Shown piece by piece: positions 44,427 to 53,727 of a stretch of DNA of 64,000 nt. This stretch comes from Bernardetia sp. (GTDB lineage: Bacteria; Bacteroidota; Bacteroidia; Cytophagales; Bernardetiaceae). The notes beneath the pieces are model-generated. The model saw only the letters and a list, made by a program, of their open reading frames with translations, was not told where the DNA came from and ran no database searches. Made by a program: the position numbers and the translations under genes. Position 1 is the first letter of the stretch, and each line of letters opens with the position of its first letter. Location: contig NZ_JAHDIG010000008.1 of NCBI RefSeq assembly GCF_020630935.1, positions 27,363 to 91,362 on the forward strand. Reading direction: 5' to 3'.

Positions 44427-47400
44427 ACTCTTCAATAGGTTCAGTTCTCTCTATCGGTAAGTAGATTATAAAAGTTGTTCCTTTGCCTTCTTCGCTTTCT
44501 ACTTCTACCTTTCCTTGATGTTTTTCTATTAAGCCAAAACTAATAGAAAGTCCTAATCCTGTTCCTTTTCCTACTCCTTTTGTTGTGAAGAACGGTTCAA
44601 AAATCTTTTGTTTTGTATTCTCACTCATTCCTCCCCCAGAGTCTTGGATAGAAACTCTTGCTGTTTCCATGTTTAAGGGAGAGTATTGCTTAGGTATTTT
44701 TTTCGTACAAATAACAATTTGGTCTTTTTGAGGTAATTGTATTCCTTCTTTTTCTCGCTTTTCGTCTATGGCTTGAATAGCATTGGCAATAATGTTGGTA
44801 AACACTTGATTGAGCTTACCTGGAAAACATTCTACCTGTGAAATTTCATCAGAAAAATCCCTAACAATCTCAATGTGGTCTTTGTACTGTGGACGCAAAA
44901 TAACAAGTGTAGCTACAAGGTTTTCGTGCAAATCTGCCCAACTTAGTTCTGCATCGTCTAACCTAGAAAAAGTACGCAATCCTTTTACAATTTCGCTTGT
45001 TCGGTGTGCGCCATATCGTATGTCTTTTACAAGTTGGTTTGCATCTTCTTTGAGGTCTTCAAATTCAATATCTTCTTTTAGCTCTAAGATTTCATTTATT
45101 TTTTGTTGTTTTTGCTCTTCATTGTTAAGTTGTTCGTACTCTTCATAAAGTTTCATTAGCTCCATAAGTTCATCTAAAGTAACTTGTAAGGCATCTACAC
45201 CTGCATAGACAAAATTTATAGGGTTGTTTATCTCGTGGGCAATACCTGCTGTAAGCTGCCCCAAACTTGCCATTTTTTCTGATTGTACCAGTTGAGTTTG
45301 TGTCTCGTTGAGTCTCTGAACAGTATTTTGTAGTTCTTCTTTTTGAGATTGAAGTTGTGATTTTTGCTTTACAATTTCTTCTGTACGGTTAGACACTTCT
45401 CTTTCCAAATAAATCTGATTGCGTCGGTATTGCAGATTTCTCAAATAATAAATCAAAAGAAAAAGCAAAATTACTCCCAAAACACTACCCACTTGAAAAA
45501 CTAAACGTTGATACCAGTGAGGTTCTATTTCAAAACGAAGTATTGATGAATTTTCCTCATCCCAACTTCCATCTCCTTTTCTTGTTATTACTTCAAAACG
45601 ATACTCATTTGGAGCTAGATTAGTATAGGTTGCACTACGCTGATTGGAAGCATAAATCCATTCTTTGTCAAATGGAACAAGACGGTATTTAAAATCTACT
45701 GATAGGGCATTTTTATAATCAAAAGCAGTAAAAAAAACAGTAAGATGTTGTGTTCCTGCCCCTAAAACAATGTCTTTATCAAAATTAACAATGGTATTAC
45801 CATCAACTTCTATTCTTTCAAAAATAGGAGCAGAAGGATTTTGTTTCTTAGAGACATCCTTTGGATTGATATAAACCACTCCACTGTATGTGGGAAACCA
45901 AATATTGCCTTGTTTATCTACTAAACCTTTGCCCGTTCCGACCATTTGGTCGCTTTTCATTCCATCTGTTCTATTAAAAAAACGACAATCTACAGATGCT
46001 ATTTTCTGATGAGCAAAATCATTGAGTTGTGCTTTGGCTATTCGCATTGTACCATTGTTACAAGGTAGCCAAAAATATCCTTCCTCATCAGGTAAAATAT
46101 CAAAGACAGTTCCTTCACAAAGTCCAGAATTTGCATCATAGTTTGTTATTTCTTCATTTTCTATTCGTGTCAGTCCCGAATCTGTTCCTAGCCAAATTAT
46201 GTTGTTGTCATCTACATAAATCGAAAAGATAATATTACTAGCTAGTCCATTTCGTGTCCAAAACTGCTTTACGATTTCTTCATTTTCAAAAAAGCTAATT
46301 CCTCTTTTTGTACCGACAATCAGCCGTCCATTTTTATCTTCTCCTATACTCATAACAACTTCAGAGGCTAAATTGGCTGTTATATTTTTAAATGTATCTG
46401 CTTTTGTCAAATAAAAAAGCCCTGCTCTACGTGTTCCCACCCAAACTGTAGAATCTTTTGTTTGGTAGGTCATTCTGATACGGTCATCTGACAACCCATC
46501 TTTTTCTCCATATATTTTATACTCATCATTTCTTTTGATTTTGACTAGTCCTCCATACGTACTAATCCACAAGCTAGAATCTGCATCAAATAACATGTGT
46601 CGAATGCGCTGACTGGGGAGCTGTAAAGGAAGGCGAGCATTTCTGACCGTATTTCTATAGATAATAGAAATAGAATCGCTCTCTCCAGCTACTAAATATT
46701 TGTCTGGTGTAAATTGAATGATGGAATAAATGACATTCGAACAAAGTCCTTCGCTTGGGCTAATATTGACAAACTTTCCGTCTAAAATTTGAGCAAGTCC
46801 ACCTCTAAACATAGCCACCCAAACATTTCCTTCCTTATCTACCAATAGTTTTTGAAGAATATTACTAGGCAAACCTTGTTGTTCTGAATAGTGTTCTAAT
46901 ACTTTCGTTTGTGTATTGAAACGATACAAACCATTTTCTGAAGTAATCCAATAAAAACCATTTTGGTCTTCTAAAATATCGGAAGCATCTTTTATAGTAT
47001 TGATTTTTTCATAGGGTGAGTTTACCAAAGAATCTCCTTTTAGTAGCTGTAAGCCATTATCTGTACCTACCCATATATTTGCATGTGTTCTTTTTGCAAA
47101 AATAACTCCTCTTGTTTCTTCAAGACTTATCACTCTTGTGATTTTTTCATCTTGATAACGCACTATATCTCCACGAATAGAGGTAAAATAAATAGCTCCA
47201 TTGCTTTCAAAAATAGAACCTATTGCTCCTTGTAAATAAAGACGTAGCTCTCTTAGGGGTCTGAACTGCTCATCTTGATAATAAAAAACACCGTTTGCAC
47301 TCGTTCCTACCCAAATAACTCCACTTTCATCTTCATAGATAGTTTCTATATTATACTCATTTAAAATAGAAAACTCCAAAGGAGAAACAAACTGGTTGCC

Positions 47401-47763
47401 TTCATACTTCAAAAGACCTCTCTGTGTACCCACCCAAACATTGCCTTTCGAATCAGCCAAAAGAGAACGTATGGCGTGAGAACGAATGATAGGAGTATTT
47501 CTGACAGTATAATTATTAAACCTTGCACCATCAAAACGAGCAAGTCCGTCGTGTGTAGCAATCCAAATATATCCTTTTTGGTCTTGAATAATATCTATGA
47601 TAGCATTAGAAGGCAGTCCTTTTTCTGTTGTCCAAGTTCTGAAAATATATTGTGAAAGTGTTTTCTTTGTGTCCAAATTAACTGTCTTTTGAGCATACAA
47701 AAAATGAGGAGACAGTAGCAAAAAAAATAAGCAAAGAAAGCCTGCTTTATGAACCGAATTCAT
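44425..47763 (-). CDS. Sensor histidine kinase with Reg_prop beta-propeller and Y_Y_Y domain
   Basis: 1112 residues from the ATG at 47761-47763. The frame reaches 47805, but the later Met gives a proper signal peptide, VHKAGFLCLFFLLLSPHFL. The periplasmic part is two propellers of Reg_prop repeats (pattern DxxGNVWVGT...GLxxY, e.g. DSKGNVWVGTQRGLLKYEGN). A Y_Y_Y domain follows (YRLVPFDKEWIYA, YTNLAPNEYRFEV), then one transmembrane helix (FQVGSVLGVILLFLLIYYL), a coiled coil, a phospho-acceptor domain (His843 in GIAHEINNPINF) and an ATPase domain (SGGGMSENTKQK, GTGLGLSISFGL). There is no receiver or AraC domain, so it is not a one-protein hybrid. Partner regulator and ligand are unknown. Confidence 0.92.
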   Translation of the reverse strand: MNSVHKAGFLCLFFLLLSPHFLYAQKTVNLDTKKTLSQYIFRTWTTEKGLPSNAIIDIIQDQKGYIWIATHDGLARFDGARFNNYTVRNTPIIRSHAIRSLLADSKGNVWVGTQRGLLKYEGNQFVSPLEFSILNEYNIETIYEDESGVIWVGTSANGVFYYQDEQFRPLRELRLYLQGAIGSIFESNGAIYFTSIRGDIVRYQDEKITRVISLEETRGVIFAKRTHANIWVGTDNGLQLLKGDSLVNSPYEKINTIKDASDILEDQNGFYWITSENGLYRFNTQTKVLEHYSEQQGLPSNILQKLLVDKEGNVWVAMFRGGLAQILDGKFVNISPSEGLCSNVIYSIIQFTPDKYLVAGESDSISIIYRNTVRNARLPLQLPSQRIRHMLFDADSSLWISTYGGLVKIKRNDEYKIYGEKDGLSDDRIRMTYQTKDSTVWVGTRRAGLFYLTKADTFKNITANLASEVVMSIGEDKNGRLIVGTKRGISFFENEEIVKQFWTRNGLASNIIFSIYVDDNNIIWLGTDSGLTRIENEEITNYDANSGLCEGTVFDILPDEEGYFWLPCNNGTMRIAKAQLNDFAHQKIASVDCRFFNRTDGMKSDQMVGTGKGLVDKQGNIWFPTYSGVVYINPKDVSKKQNPSAPIFERIEVDGNTIVNFDKDIVLGAGTQHLTVFFTAFDYKNALSVDFKYRLVPFDKEWIYASNQRSATYTNLAPNEYRFEVITRKGDGSWDEENSSILRFEIEPHWYQRLVFQVGSVLGVILLFLLIYYLRNLQYRRNQIYLEREVSNRTEEIVKQKSQLQSQKEELQNTVQRLNETQTQLVQSEKMASLGQLTAGIAHEINNPINFVYAGVDALQVTLDELMELMKLYEEYEQLNNEEQKQQKINEILELKEDIEFEDLKEDANQLVKDIRYGAHRTSEIVKGLRTFSRLDDAELSWADLHENLVATLVILRPQYKDHIEIVRDFSDEISQVECFPGKLNQVFTNIIANAIQAIDEKREKEGIQLPQKDQIVICTKKIPKQYSPLNMETARVSIQDSGGGMSENTKQKIFEPFFTTKGVGKGTGLGLSISFGLIEKHQGKVEVESEEGKGTTFIIYLPIERTEPIEE

Positions 47764-47968
47764 AATTAAGTTAAAGAAAGAAGATGATGGAAGATATATT
47801 CTCACTTATTTTTTTGCTTTCTAAGTGTTACATTGGCTTTTTGTAAAAATTGAAGTACGACAAATTTTTTCAATTATAAAAATTCTTACAAAGCTCGTTT
47901 TAGATAAACATAGACGAACTGTATTTAGTTAGCAACTCAAGCATTATTCATTTATTTCCCTCTATTAA

Positions 47969-48688
47969 ATGCCATTTTTCAAATCTATTTTTCAAGCCTT
48001 TCAAAAATATGCTCGCAGTATCGGTATGGTAATTTTGTCAGCTATGTTGCCCATTTTGTCAAGTACAGGAATTACGGTATTGCTTTTGTATTTTGAAAAT
48101 GAGCTTCTATTGTGGAGTTTTTGGCAATGGCTACTTCTATATTTGGGAGTCAGTTTGCTGATGGGTTTTGCACTAATGCCAACAACATTAATGGCATTTC
48201 TGACAGGATATTTTTTAGGATTGGAAGCCACACCTCTAATGGTAGTTTCTTATTTGATAGCTGCCTATATAGGTTATAATTTGGGATTGTTTTTAGAAGG
48301 AAAAAATCTTCATAAAAATCTTTTAGAAAAACCTAAAGTACATCGTTTTCTAAGCTCTTTAAAAGAAAAGAGCTGGCGACTTATTATCTTAGTTCGGCTT
48401 TCGCCTGTGCTTCCATTTGCAGTAACGAATTTAGTATTTTCAACTATTCGTTTTCCAATGAAGACGTTTCTAATAGGTTCTTTACTAGGAATGCTGCCCA
48501 GAACGCTATTTGCTATCTACATAGGAACAAAAGCCAAAACGCTAAGAAGCCTACTAGAAAACAAAGACACAGTAGATTTTCCTTATTCTGAAATAATAGT
48601 TATTTTACTTACTATCATTACAGTTTTTGGAGTTGGTAGAATGGTCAGAAATTCTCTAAAAGTGGCAAATGAGAGTGAGAATTTGTAA
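47969..48688 (+). CDS. TVP38/TMEM64 (DedA-like, VTT domain) membrane protein
   Basis: 239 residues with five to six membrane segments. The VTT-domain signature is ALMPTTLMAFLTGYFLG with the re-entrant loop and later LIILVRLSPVLPFAVTNLVF and GMLPRTLFAIYIG. Related DedA/TVP38 proteins flip lipid carriers such as undecaprenyl phosphate or maintain proton motive force. The specific role here is not known. Confidence 0.85.
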   Translation: MPFFKSIFQAFQKYARSIGMVILSAMLPILSSTGITVLLLYFENELLLWSFWQWLLLYLGVSLLMGFALMPTTLMAFLTGYFLGLEATPLMVVSYLIAAYIGYNLGLFLEGKNLHKNLLEKPKVHRFLSSLKEKSWRLIILVRLSPVLPFAVTNLVFSTIRFPMKTFLIGSLLGMLPRTLFAIYIGTKAKTLRSLLENKDTVDFPYSEIIVILLTIITVFGVGRMVRNSLKVANESENL

Positions 48689-48807
48689 ATGGAATTTTGT
48701 TGTTGTTAGCCAAACATTTTAACTAAAAATAGAGTAATAATTGTAAGAAATAAACAAAGACTCTAAGGATTTTGAAAATGCTTAGGGTCTGAATAAAATA
48801 AAAAAAT

Positions 48808-49632
48808 ATGCCTAAAATAACACCTGTGGTAAAAATACTGCTCATTTTAAATATTGGTATTTATGCCCTACAATATTTTATTTTTGGAGGAGACAATCCT
48901 CTTCAAACTGACCAAGTAACAGAACTTTTGGGACTTCGATATTTTGGTGCAGAAACGTTTGCTCCGTATCAGATTTTTACACACATGTTTTTGCATGGCA
49001 GTTGGTGGCATCTTTTGGGAAATATGTATGCTCTTTTTATTTTTGGACCTCCGTTAGAAACTTATTTTAACTCAAAGAAATTTCTTGCTCTATATCTTAT
49101 TGCAGGTTTGGGCGCAGCTGTTCTTCATGTAGGTGTTAGTGCTTGGGAAGTAAATGATTTGGAAGCTAGGATTATAGAATACAAACAACATCCTACTCCT
49201 GCTGAATTTAATGCTCTGATGATAGAAGAGAGTGCTTATGATAGATTTGAAGGTTTGAGGGGGTTTGCAACCAACTTTGAAGAAAACCCTACTAACTCAG
49301 CTATGATAGAAAAGTCAAAAACCTACTGGGCAGATGGCATCCTTTATATCAAAAAAAATATTCCAACTGTAGGGGCATCTGGAGCAGTATTCGGAATTTT
49401 GGCAGCTTTCGGAATTATTTTCGCTAATATGAAATTGGTTTTACTCTTTCCTCCTATTCCCATAAAAGCTAAGTATTTTGTTTTTGGGTATGCTCTCTAT
49501 GAAGTATATGCGATTTGGCAAGCTAACCCAACAGATAACGTAGCTCACTTTGCACATATCGGAGGATTTATTTTCGGAATTATTTTGGTTAAATTGTGGG
49601 GAAAAGGAAATAAACCAATGCAATGGAATTGA
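48808..49632 (+). CDS. Rhomboid family intramembrane serine protease (first of two)
   Basis: 274 residues. The catalytic dyad is Ser191 (VGASGAVFG) and His250 (AHFAHIGGFIFG), and Asn72 (HLLGNMYALF) supplies the oxyanion. WWHLLGN is typical of bacterial rhomboids. Between the second and third helices is a soluble insertion of about 70 residues (about 115-185) with no known motif. The family cleaves membrane proteins within or near transmembrane helices. A second rhomboid gene follows 76 bp later on the same strand. Confidence 0.9.
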   Translation: MPKITPVVKILLILNIGIYALQYFIFGGDNPLQTDQVTELLGLRYFGAETFAPYQIFTHMFLHGSWWHLLGNMYALFIFGPPLETYFNSKKFLALYLIAGLGAAVLHVGVSAWEVNDLEARIIEYKQHPTPAEFNALMIEESAYDRFEGLRGFATNFEENPTNSAMIEKSKTYWADGILYIKKNIPTVGASGAVFGILAAFGIIFANMKLVLLFPPIPIKAKYFVFGYALYEVYAIWQANPTDNVAHFAHIGGFIFGIILVKLWGKGNKPMQWN

Positions 49633-49635
49633 CTT

Positions 49636-49662
49636 TGTCGTTGCTAGAGATACCAACAACGG
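49636..49662 (+). repeat. Hairpin resembling the first half of the family 2 repeat
   Basis: TGTCGTTGCTAGAGATACC then AACAACG. CGTTG pairs with CAACG-like sequence. It sits between the two rhomboid genes and shares AGAGATACC with the copy at 38335. Confidence 0.45.
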
Positions 49663-49708
49663 CGAGAAATTAATTTTAGTGATTAATTGTGAATTAAAGA
49701 TATAAATT

Positions 49709-50626
49709 ATGGATTTTTCAGAACGAATAAAATACGAATGGAACAAGTCAGATAATACGCTGATGAGAGTTATTATGATAAATGTAGCTGTTTATCTGCT
49801 CTTAGCTACCGTAATTATTATAGCGAAATTTGGTGGTGTTCCTATCTTGGGAGATATTACAGCTAAAGTCTTTTTTCTTCCTGCTGATATTTCAGACCTT
49901 GCTTTTCGTCCTTGGACGCTACTTACTTATGGGTTTGCACATTCCATAGGAGATATTTTTCATATTGTTTTTAATATGCTTGTTCTCTTTTGGTTCGGAC
50001 AAATTGTAGTTTCTGAAATTGGCTCAAATCGCTTTTTAGGCTTGTACATTTGGGGAATTTTGGCTGGTGCTGTAGCCTTTTTATTGCTTTTCAATTTTGT
50101 TCCTTACTTTACAGATTTAAAAAATGGTACTGTACTTATTGGCGCATCTGCAGGAGTGTATGCTGTGGTGGTAGCTGCTGGAACACTACTTCCAAATGTA
50201 AAAATGAATTTATTTTTATTAGGAGAAGTTAGTTTGAAATGGATTGCAATGGGTTATATTATTTTATCTTTTGTTTCCTTAGCAGGTGGAAATGCAGGTG
50301 GAAATATGGCACACTTGGGAGGCGCATTGATAGGCTATTTGTTTATAGTTCAATACAGAAAAGGAAATGACTGGAGCAAACCGATTGTAGGAGTTACCTC
50401 GTTTTTTGCAAATCTCTTTAAAAGAAAACCTAAAATGAAAGCCTACAAAGGTGGAGCAAGCTCATATAAAGCAGATGATTCGAACCGTCAGAAACAAGCT
50501 AGAGCCAAAAAATCAACCGAAGAACAAAATCAGATTGATGAAATTTTAGATAAAATTTCAGCTTCTGGATATGAGTCACTTACGCAGAAAGAAAAACAAA
50601 TACTTTTTCAAGCAAGTAAAAAATAA
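49709..50626 (+). CDS. Rhomboid family intramembrane serine protease (second of two)
   Basis: 305 residues. Ser147 (LIGASAGVYAVV) and His202 (NMAHLGGALIGY) form the dyad, and HIVFNM is the oxyanion/loop motif. A C-terminal cytoplasmic tail of about 85 residues (KRKPKMKAYKGGASSYK to KQILFQASKK) is hydrophilic and basic. It diverges from the first rhomboid in tail and loops, so the two are not recent duplicates. They probably form one transcript. Confidence 0.9.
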   Translation: MDFSERIKYEWNKSDNTLMRVIMINVAVYLLLATVIIIAKFGGVPILGDITAKVFFLPADISDLAFRPWTLLTYGFAHSIGDIFHIVFNMLVLFWFGQIVVSEIGSNRFLGLYIWGILAGAVAFLLLFNFVPYFTDLKNGTVLIGASAGVYAVVVAAGTLLPNVKMNLFLLGEVSLKWIAMGYIILSFVSLAGGNAGGNMAHLGGALIGYLFIVQYRKGNDWSKPIVGVTSFFANLFKRKPKMKAYKGGASSYKADDSNRQKQARAKKSTEEQNQIDEILDKISASGYESLTQKEKQILFQASKK

Positions 50627-50635
50627 CCTTAAATT

Positions 50636-50670
50636 TAGCTCAAGCATAATCTGTTTGAGCTATTTTTTTA
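50636..50670 (+). terminator. Intrinsic terminator after the rhomboid pair
   Basis: TAGCTCAA (50636-50643) pairs with TTGAGCTA (50655-50662), followed by a T-run. Confidence 0.75.
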
Positions 50671-50746
50671 GTAAATTGGTAGGCGTGCATAATAAATAAT
50701 AGTTTCATTACATAACTAATCACTAACAATTTATAATTATCTAGCT

Positions 50747-51223
50747 ATGGAAGATACAAAAGAAACAAAGCAGAAATTTTTCACAGAAAATAAAAACCAC
50801 GACCAGTTAATAGCACTTTACAATCAGTTCAATGCTTTTGCAAAAGACAATGGTATGTCGTTGGTAGTAGATGAAATAGGACACGCTGTTTCGGAAATGA
50901 AGATTGTAGAAAAACACCAAAGTGCACCTGGACACTGTCATGGGGGAGTAATTGCTGGACTGATGGATGCTACGCTTGGAGCTTCTGCGTTGAGTTATGC
51001 ATTTGCCAATGGGAAACTATGTGCCACGGTGGAGTTTAAAATCAATTACTTTCTGCCTGTAAAGTTGCACGATGAAATTGTTGCAGAAGCGAACTTAGAA
51101 CATACAGGAAAACGCCTTGTCCATACAGTTTGTGATATAAAAAATAAAAAAACAGGGAAAATAGTTGCTAAAGGCATAGGAACATTCAACCTTTATCCAA
51201 TGAACAAGCAAACGTTTGAATAA
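50747..51223 (+). CDS. PaaI-type thioesterase (hotdog fold)
   Basis: 158 residues. Hotdog thioesterases hydrolyse acyl-CoA esters. Motifs: HQSAPGHCHGGVIAGLMDAT with the HGG(V/I)xxxLxD signature and catalytic Asp in the helix, SALSYAFANGKLCATVEFKI, and GKRLVHTVCDIKNKKTGKIV. Length is normal. It converges on the 3-hydroxyacyl-CoA dehydrogenase gene. Both act on CoA esters, which suggests a shared theme but not a shared transcript. Confidence 0.85.
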   Translation: MEDTKETKQKFFTENKNHDQLIALYNQFNAFAKDNGMSLVVDEIGHAVSEMKIVEKHQSAPGHCHGGVIAGLMDATLGASALSYAFANGKLCATVEFKINYFLPVKLHDEIVAEANLEHTGKRLVHTVCDIKNKKTGKIVAKGIGTFNLYPMNKQTFE

Positions 51224-51227
51224 AAGA

Positions 51228-51255
51228 GTAAGGACAATGCCTGCATTGTCCTTAC
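51228..51255. terminator. Bidirectional terminator between thioesterase and dehydrogenase genes
   Basis: GTAAGGACAATGC (51228-51240) pairs with GCATTGTCCTTAC (51243-51255), a perfect 13-bp stem. T-runs are weak. Confidence 0.6.
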
Positions 51256-51265
51256 AAGTTTCTCT

Positions 51266-52180
51266 TTACACTTCTTGAGCAGTATTTGTTTTCTTTTTGA
51301 AACGATTCGCTACTTTCAAATCTTTCATTCCGTTAGACCAATCGTAGAAACCACTACCCGATTTTGCGCCTTTGTGTCCTGCATTTACCATATTTACTAA
51401 AAGAGGACAAGGAGCATATTTTGGATTTCCGAAGCCTTCAAACAATACTTCCAAGATAGAATGACAAACATCCAAACCGATAAAGTCTGCGAGTTGTAAT
51501 GGACCCATTGGGTGAGACATTCCTAATTTCATTACCGTATCAATCTCTTCTACACCAGCTACACCTTCATAAAGTGAGTAAATAGCTTCATTTATCATCG
51601 GCATCAAGATACGATTTGCTACAAAACCTGGATAATCACTTACCTCTACTGGAATTTTGCCTAAGTTTTTAGACATTTCCATGATTCTCTTTGTAATTTC
51701 ATCAGAAGTAGAATATCCACGAATTACCTCTACCAATTTCATTACAGGCACTGGATTCATGAAGTGCATTCCAATTACTTTTTCTGGACGTTCGGTTGCG
51801 CCAGCTATACGAGTAATAGAGATAGAAGATGTATTTGTTGCCAAAATTGTTTTTTCATCACAAACTTTATCTAAGTTTTCAAAAATCTTGAGCTTGATTT
51901 CCATATTTTCAGTAGCTGCCTCTACTACCAAATCCACTCCTTTTACACCTTCTTCAAGGCTTGTATAAGTTGTGATTCTTTTAAGAGTAGCTATTTTTTC
52001 ATCTTCTGACAGAACTCCTTTTTTTACTTGACGGTCAAGATTTTTTCTGATGGTATTTAAACCTTTTGTAAGTGAGCTTTCAGAAATATCGATAAGAGCT
52101 ACTTCGTGATTATTTTGAGCGAAAACGTGAGCAATTCCGTTTCCCATTGTTCCTGCTCCAATAACTGCAATATTTTTCAT
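51266..52180 (-). CDS. hbd: 3-hydroxybutyryl-CoA dehydrogenase
   Basis: 304 residues. It interconverts acetoacetyl-CoA and 3-hydroxybutyryl-CoA with NAD(P)H. The N-terminal Rossmann motif is IGAGTMGNGIAHVFAQNNHE, then VIGMHFMNPVPVMKLVEVI with the catalytic His, and the C-terminal dimer domain has FVANRILMPMINEAIYSLYE and GMSHPMGPLQLADFIGLD. Length matches stand-alone Hbd, not the FadB fusion. The direction (beta-oxidation or synthesis) cannot be told here. Confidence 0.93.
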   Translation of the reverse strand: MKNIAVIGAGTMGNGIAHVFAQNNHEVALIDISESSLTKGLNTIRKNLDRQVKKGVLSEDEKIATLKRITTYTSLEEGVKGVDLVVEAATENMEIKLKIFENLDKVCDEKTILATNTSSISITRIAGATERPEKVIGMHFMNPVPVMKLVEVIRGYSTSDEITKRIMEMSKNLGKIPVEVSDYPGFVANRILMPMINEAIYSLYEGVAGVEEIDTVMKLGMSHPMGPLQLADFIGLDVCHSILEVLFEGFGNPKYAPCPLLVNMVNAGHKGAKSGSGFYDWSNGMKDLKVANRFKKKTNTAQEV

Positions 52181-52487
52181 ACTTTATAAAGTTTGTTTTA
52201 GTTCTTTTAATTAATCGTTGATGAATATTGTTTTTACAAAGATAACTCTTAAAGTTTAAATTTAAGAATTTGGTAATATTGCCATCAAAAAACCTATCTT
52301 TTTGCCCTATTTTCTATTAATTTAAAGGTCTTAAAACAACAACTTGACAGGGAAGAAAATACTTGAAAGAAAATAGAAATCTGTTTAAATAAAGATTATT
52401 TAAAACTTCATTTGGAATTATTCCGTTAAGAATTTATTATACATCAATAAAAATTTTCATCAAAAAATTATCAATCACAACAAAATT
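52181..52487. other. Divergent intergenic region, hbd / DUF697
   Basis: A 307-bp AT-rich gap containing the hbd -7 box at 52237-52244. I see no reading frame or RNA gene. Confidence 0.5.
52237..52244 (-). promoter_or_regulatory. -7 box of the hbd promoter (TATCTTTG)
   Basis: Perfect TAnnTTTG match on the minus strand, about 57 bp before the hbd ATG. No clear -33 element. Confidence 0.45.
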
Positions 52488-53222
52488 ATGAGTCAAGCTA
52501 AAGTTCAAGCTGAAGGTATCGTTCAGAAACACGTTTTATGGTCTATGGGAATGGGAGCAATTCCAATTCCGATTTTAGATACGATTGCTGTTTCGGCAAT
52601 GCAATACGAAATGTTAAAGCAAGTTTCGAATCTTTATGGTTTTGAGATGAGCGAAAATATGGGTAAATCTCTGATTTCAATGATTGCAGGAGGCACACTT
52701 GTTCGTATGGGAGCATCGGCTGTCAAAACCATTCCAATTATAGGTTCATTTTTAGGAGGTGGCGCAATGGTAGTTTTATCTGGGGCTTCTACGTATGCTA
52801 TCGGAAGTGTTTTTATTCAACACTTTGAATCTGGAGGAGATTTGTTTGATATTGATACTGAAAAGTTTAAGAATTTCTACAAAGAAAAGTTTGAGCAGGG
52901 CAAAGAATATGCTTCTGAGATGAGAGAAAAAGCCAAAAACTCAATGGGTGGTGATGATGAAAAAGTCAAAACAGATTTAGGCAAAAAAGATGAGCCTGTG
53001 ATGGAGAAAGACCCTAATGCTCCTAAAGATGGAAAATACGAACATCAGTTTCAAAATAAATCTGGTGAAAATCAGAAACCATCAGAGCCAGTAGAAACAA
53101 AAGAAGACGAAGAAGAAAAGGCTCTCAAAGAAGCCAAAATTGCTGAACTCAATGACTTAAAATCGAAGGGAATCCTTACAGAAGAAGAGTATGAGCGTAT
53201 GAAGAAAAAGATTATGGGGTAG
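52488..53222 (+). CDS. DUF697-type protein with C-terminal SHOCT motif
   Basis: 244 residues. The N-terminal ~120 residues are the DUF697 region with two hydrophobic helices (HVLWSMGMGAIPIPILDTIA, IIGSFLGGGAMVVLSGASTY). The next ~85 residues are charged and low complexity. The last ~28 (ELNDLKSKGILTEEEYERMK) are a SHOCT-type short helix pair, often found at the ends of membrane-linked proteins and thought to mediate oligomerisation. The function is unknown. Confidence 0.82.
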   Translation: MSQAKVQAEGIVQKHVLWSMGMGAIPIPILDTIAVSAMQYEMLKQVSNLYGFEMSENMGKSLISMIAGGTLVRMGASAVKTIPIIGSFLGGGAMVVLSGASTYAIGSVFIQHFESGGDLFDIDTEKFKNFYKEKFEQGKEYASEMREKAKNSMGGDDEKVKTDLGKKDEPVMEKDPNAPKDGKYEHQFQNKSGENQKPSEPVETKEDEEEKALKEAKIAELNDLKSKGILTEEEYERMKKKIMG

Positions 53223-53247
53223 TATTTAGAAAAATTATCTTTTCTTT

Positions 53248-53280
53248 AACCCTAAAAGTTTTTGAAGACTTTTAGGGTTT
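53248..53280 (+). terminator. Intrinsic terminator after the DUF697 gene
   Basis: AACCCTAAAAGT (53248-53259) pairs with ACTTTTAGGGTT (53268-53279), followed by TTTATTTT. Confidence 0.9.
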
Positions 53281-53291
53281 TTATTTTAGTC

Positions 53292-53414
53292 CTAAGCCCA
53301 AACTTTCGTTACTTCCATACAATTCTGACAAATATCTATTTCTTTGCTAGATTGTAATAATAAATTTCCAAAAGCTGAGTAAGTTTCGTACTGCCAAATT
53401 TCATTAAAGCTATA
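53292..53414 (-). pseudogene. Duplicated 3' tail of a radical SAM/SPASM gene
   Basis: Minus-strand frame of 40 codons and a stop, beginning YSFNEIWQYETYSAF and ending EIDICQNCMEVTKVWA. The intact gene at 54115 ends with 40 residues of which 33 are identical. No frameshift or internal stop has accumulated. The last SPASM Cys pair (CQNC) is kept, but the core domain is absent. It lies 0.7 kb downstream of the intact gene, on the same strand, with the double-glycine peptide gene between them. Confidence 0.8.
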
Positions 53415-53669
53415 TTTTTTCTAAACCTCCACTTGCTACATCCTAGTTGCCAAAAAATAAATTAAAAACACATACTCTAGCTTATTTATAAACAAGTTAG
53501 TACAATTTGAAAGCCTCTGGCTGATGTTATAAAGTGATGAGGTAAGAATAGAATAACAAAATAAAGTATTGTCTTTTTACACTCGTTTAATAAAACTCTT
53601 CCTTTATGTATTTCTTTGTGTTGTTCGTATAAAATCGTAGATAGCCTATATTCTACTTTTCTACCTTTG

Positions 53670-53712
53670 AATTAGACAAACCTAAGATATTTTGTCTAAT
53701 TCTTTTTTTTTT
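53670..53712 (+). promoter_or_regulatory. Terminator-like hairpin (candidate attenuator) ahead of the peptide gene
   Basis: AATTAGACAAA (53670-53680) pairs with TTTGTCTAATT (53691-53701), loop of 10 nt, then one C and ten T (53703-53712). The peptide ATG follows 15 nt later. An intrinsic terminator in the leader of a small gene could be a transcription attenuator. Alternatively it may end a transcript from upstream. Confidence 0.6.
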
Positions 53713-53727
53713 ACAAAACTTAGTACA

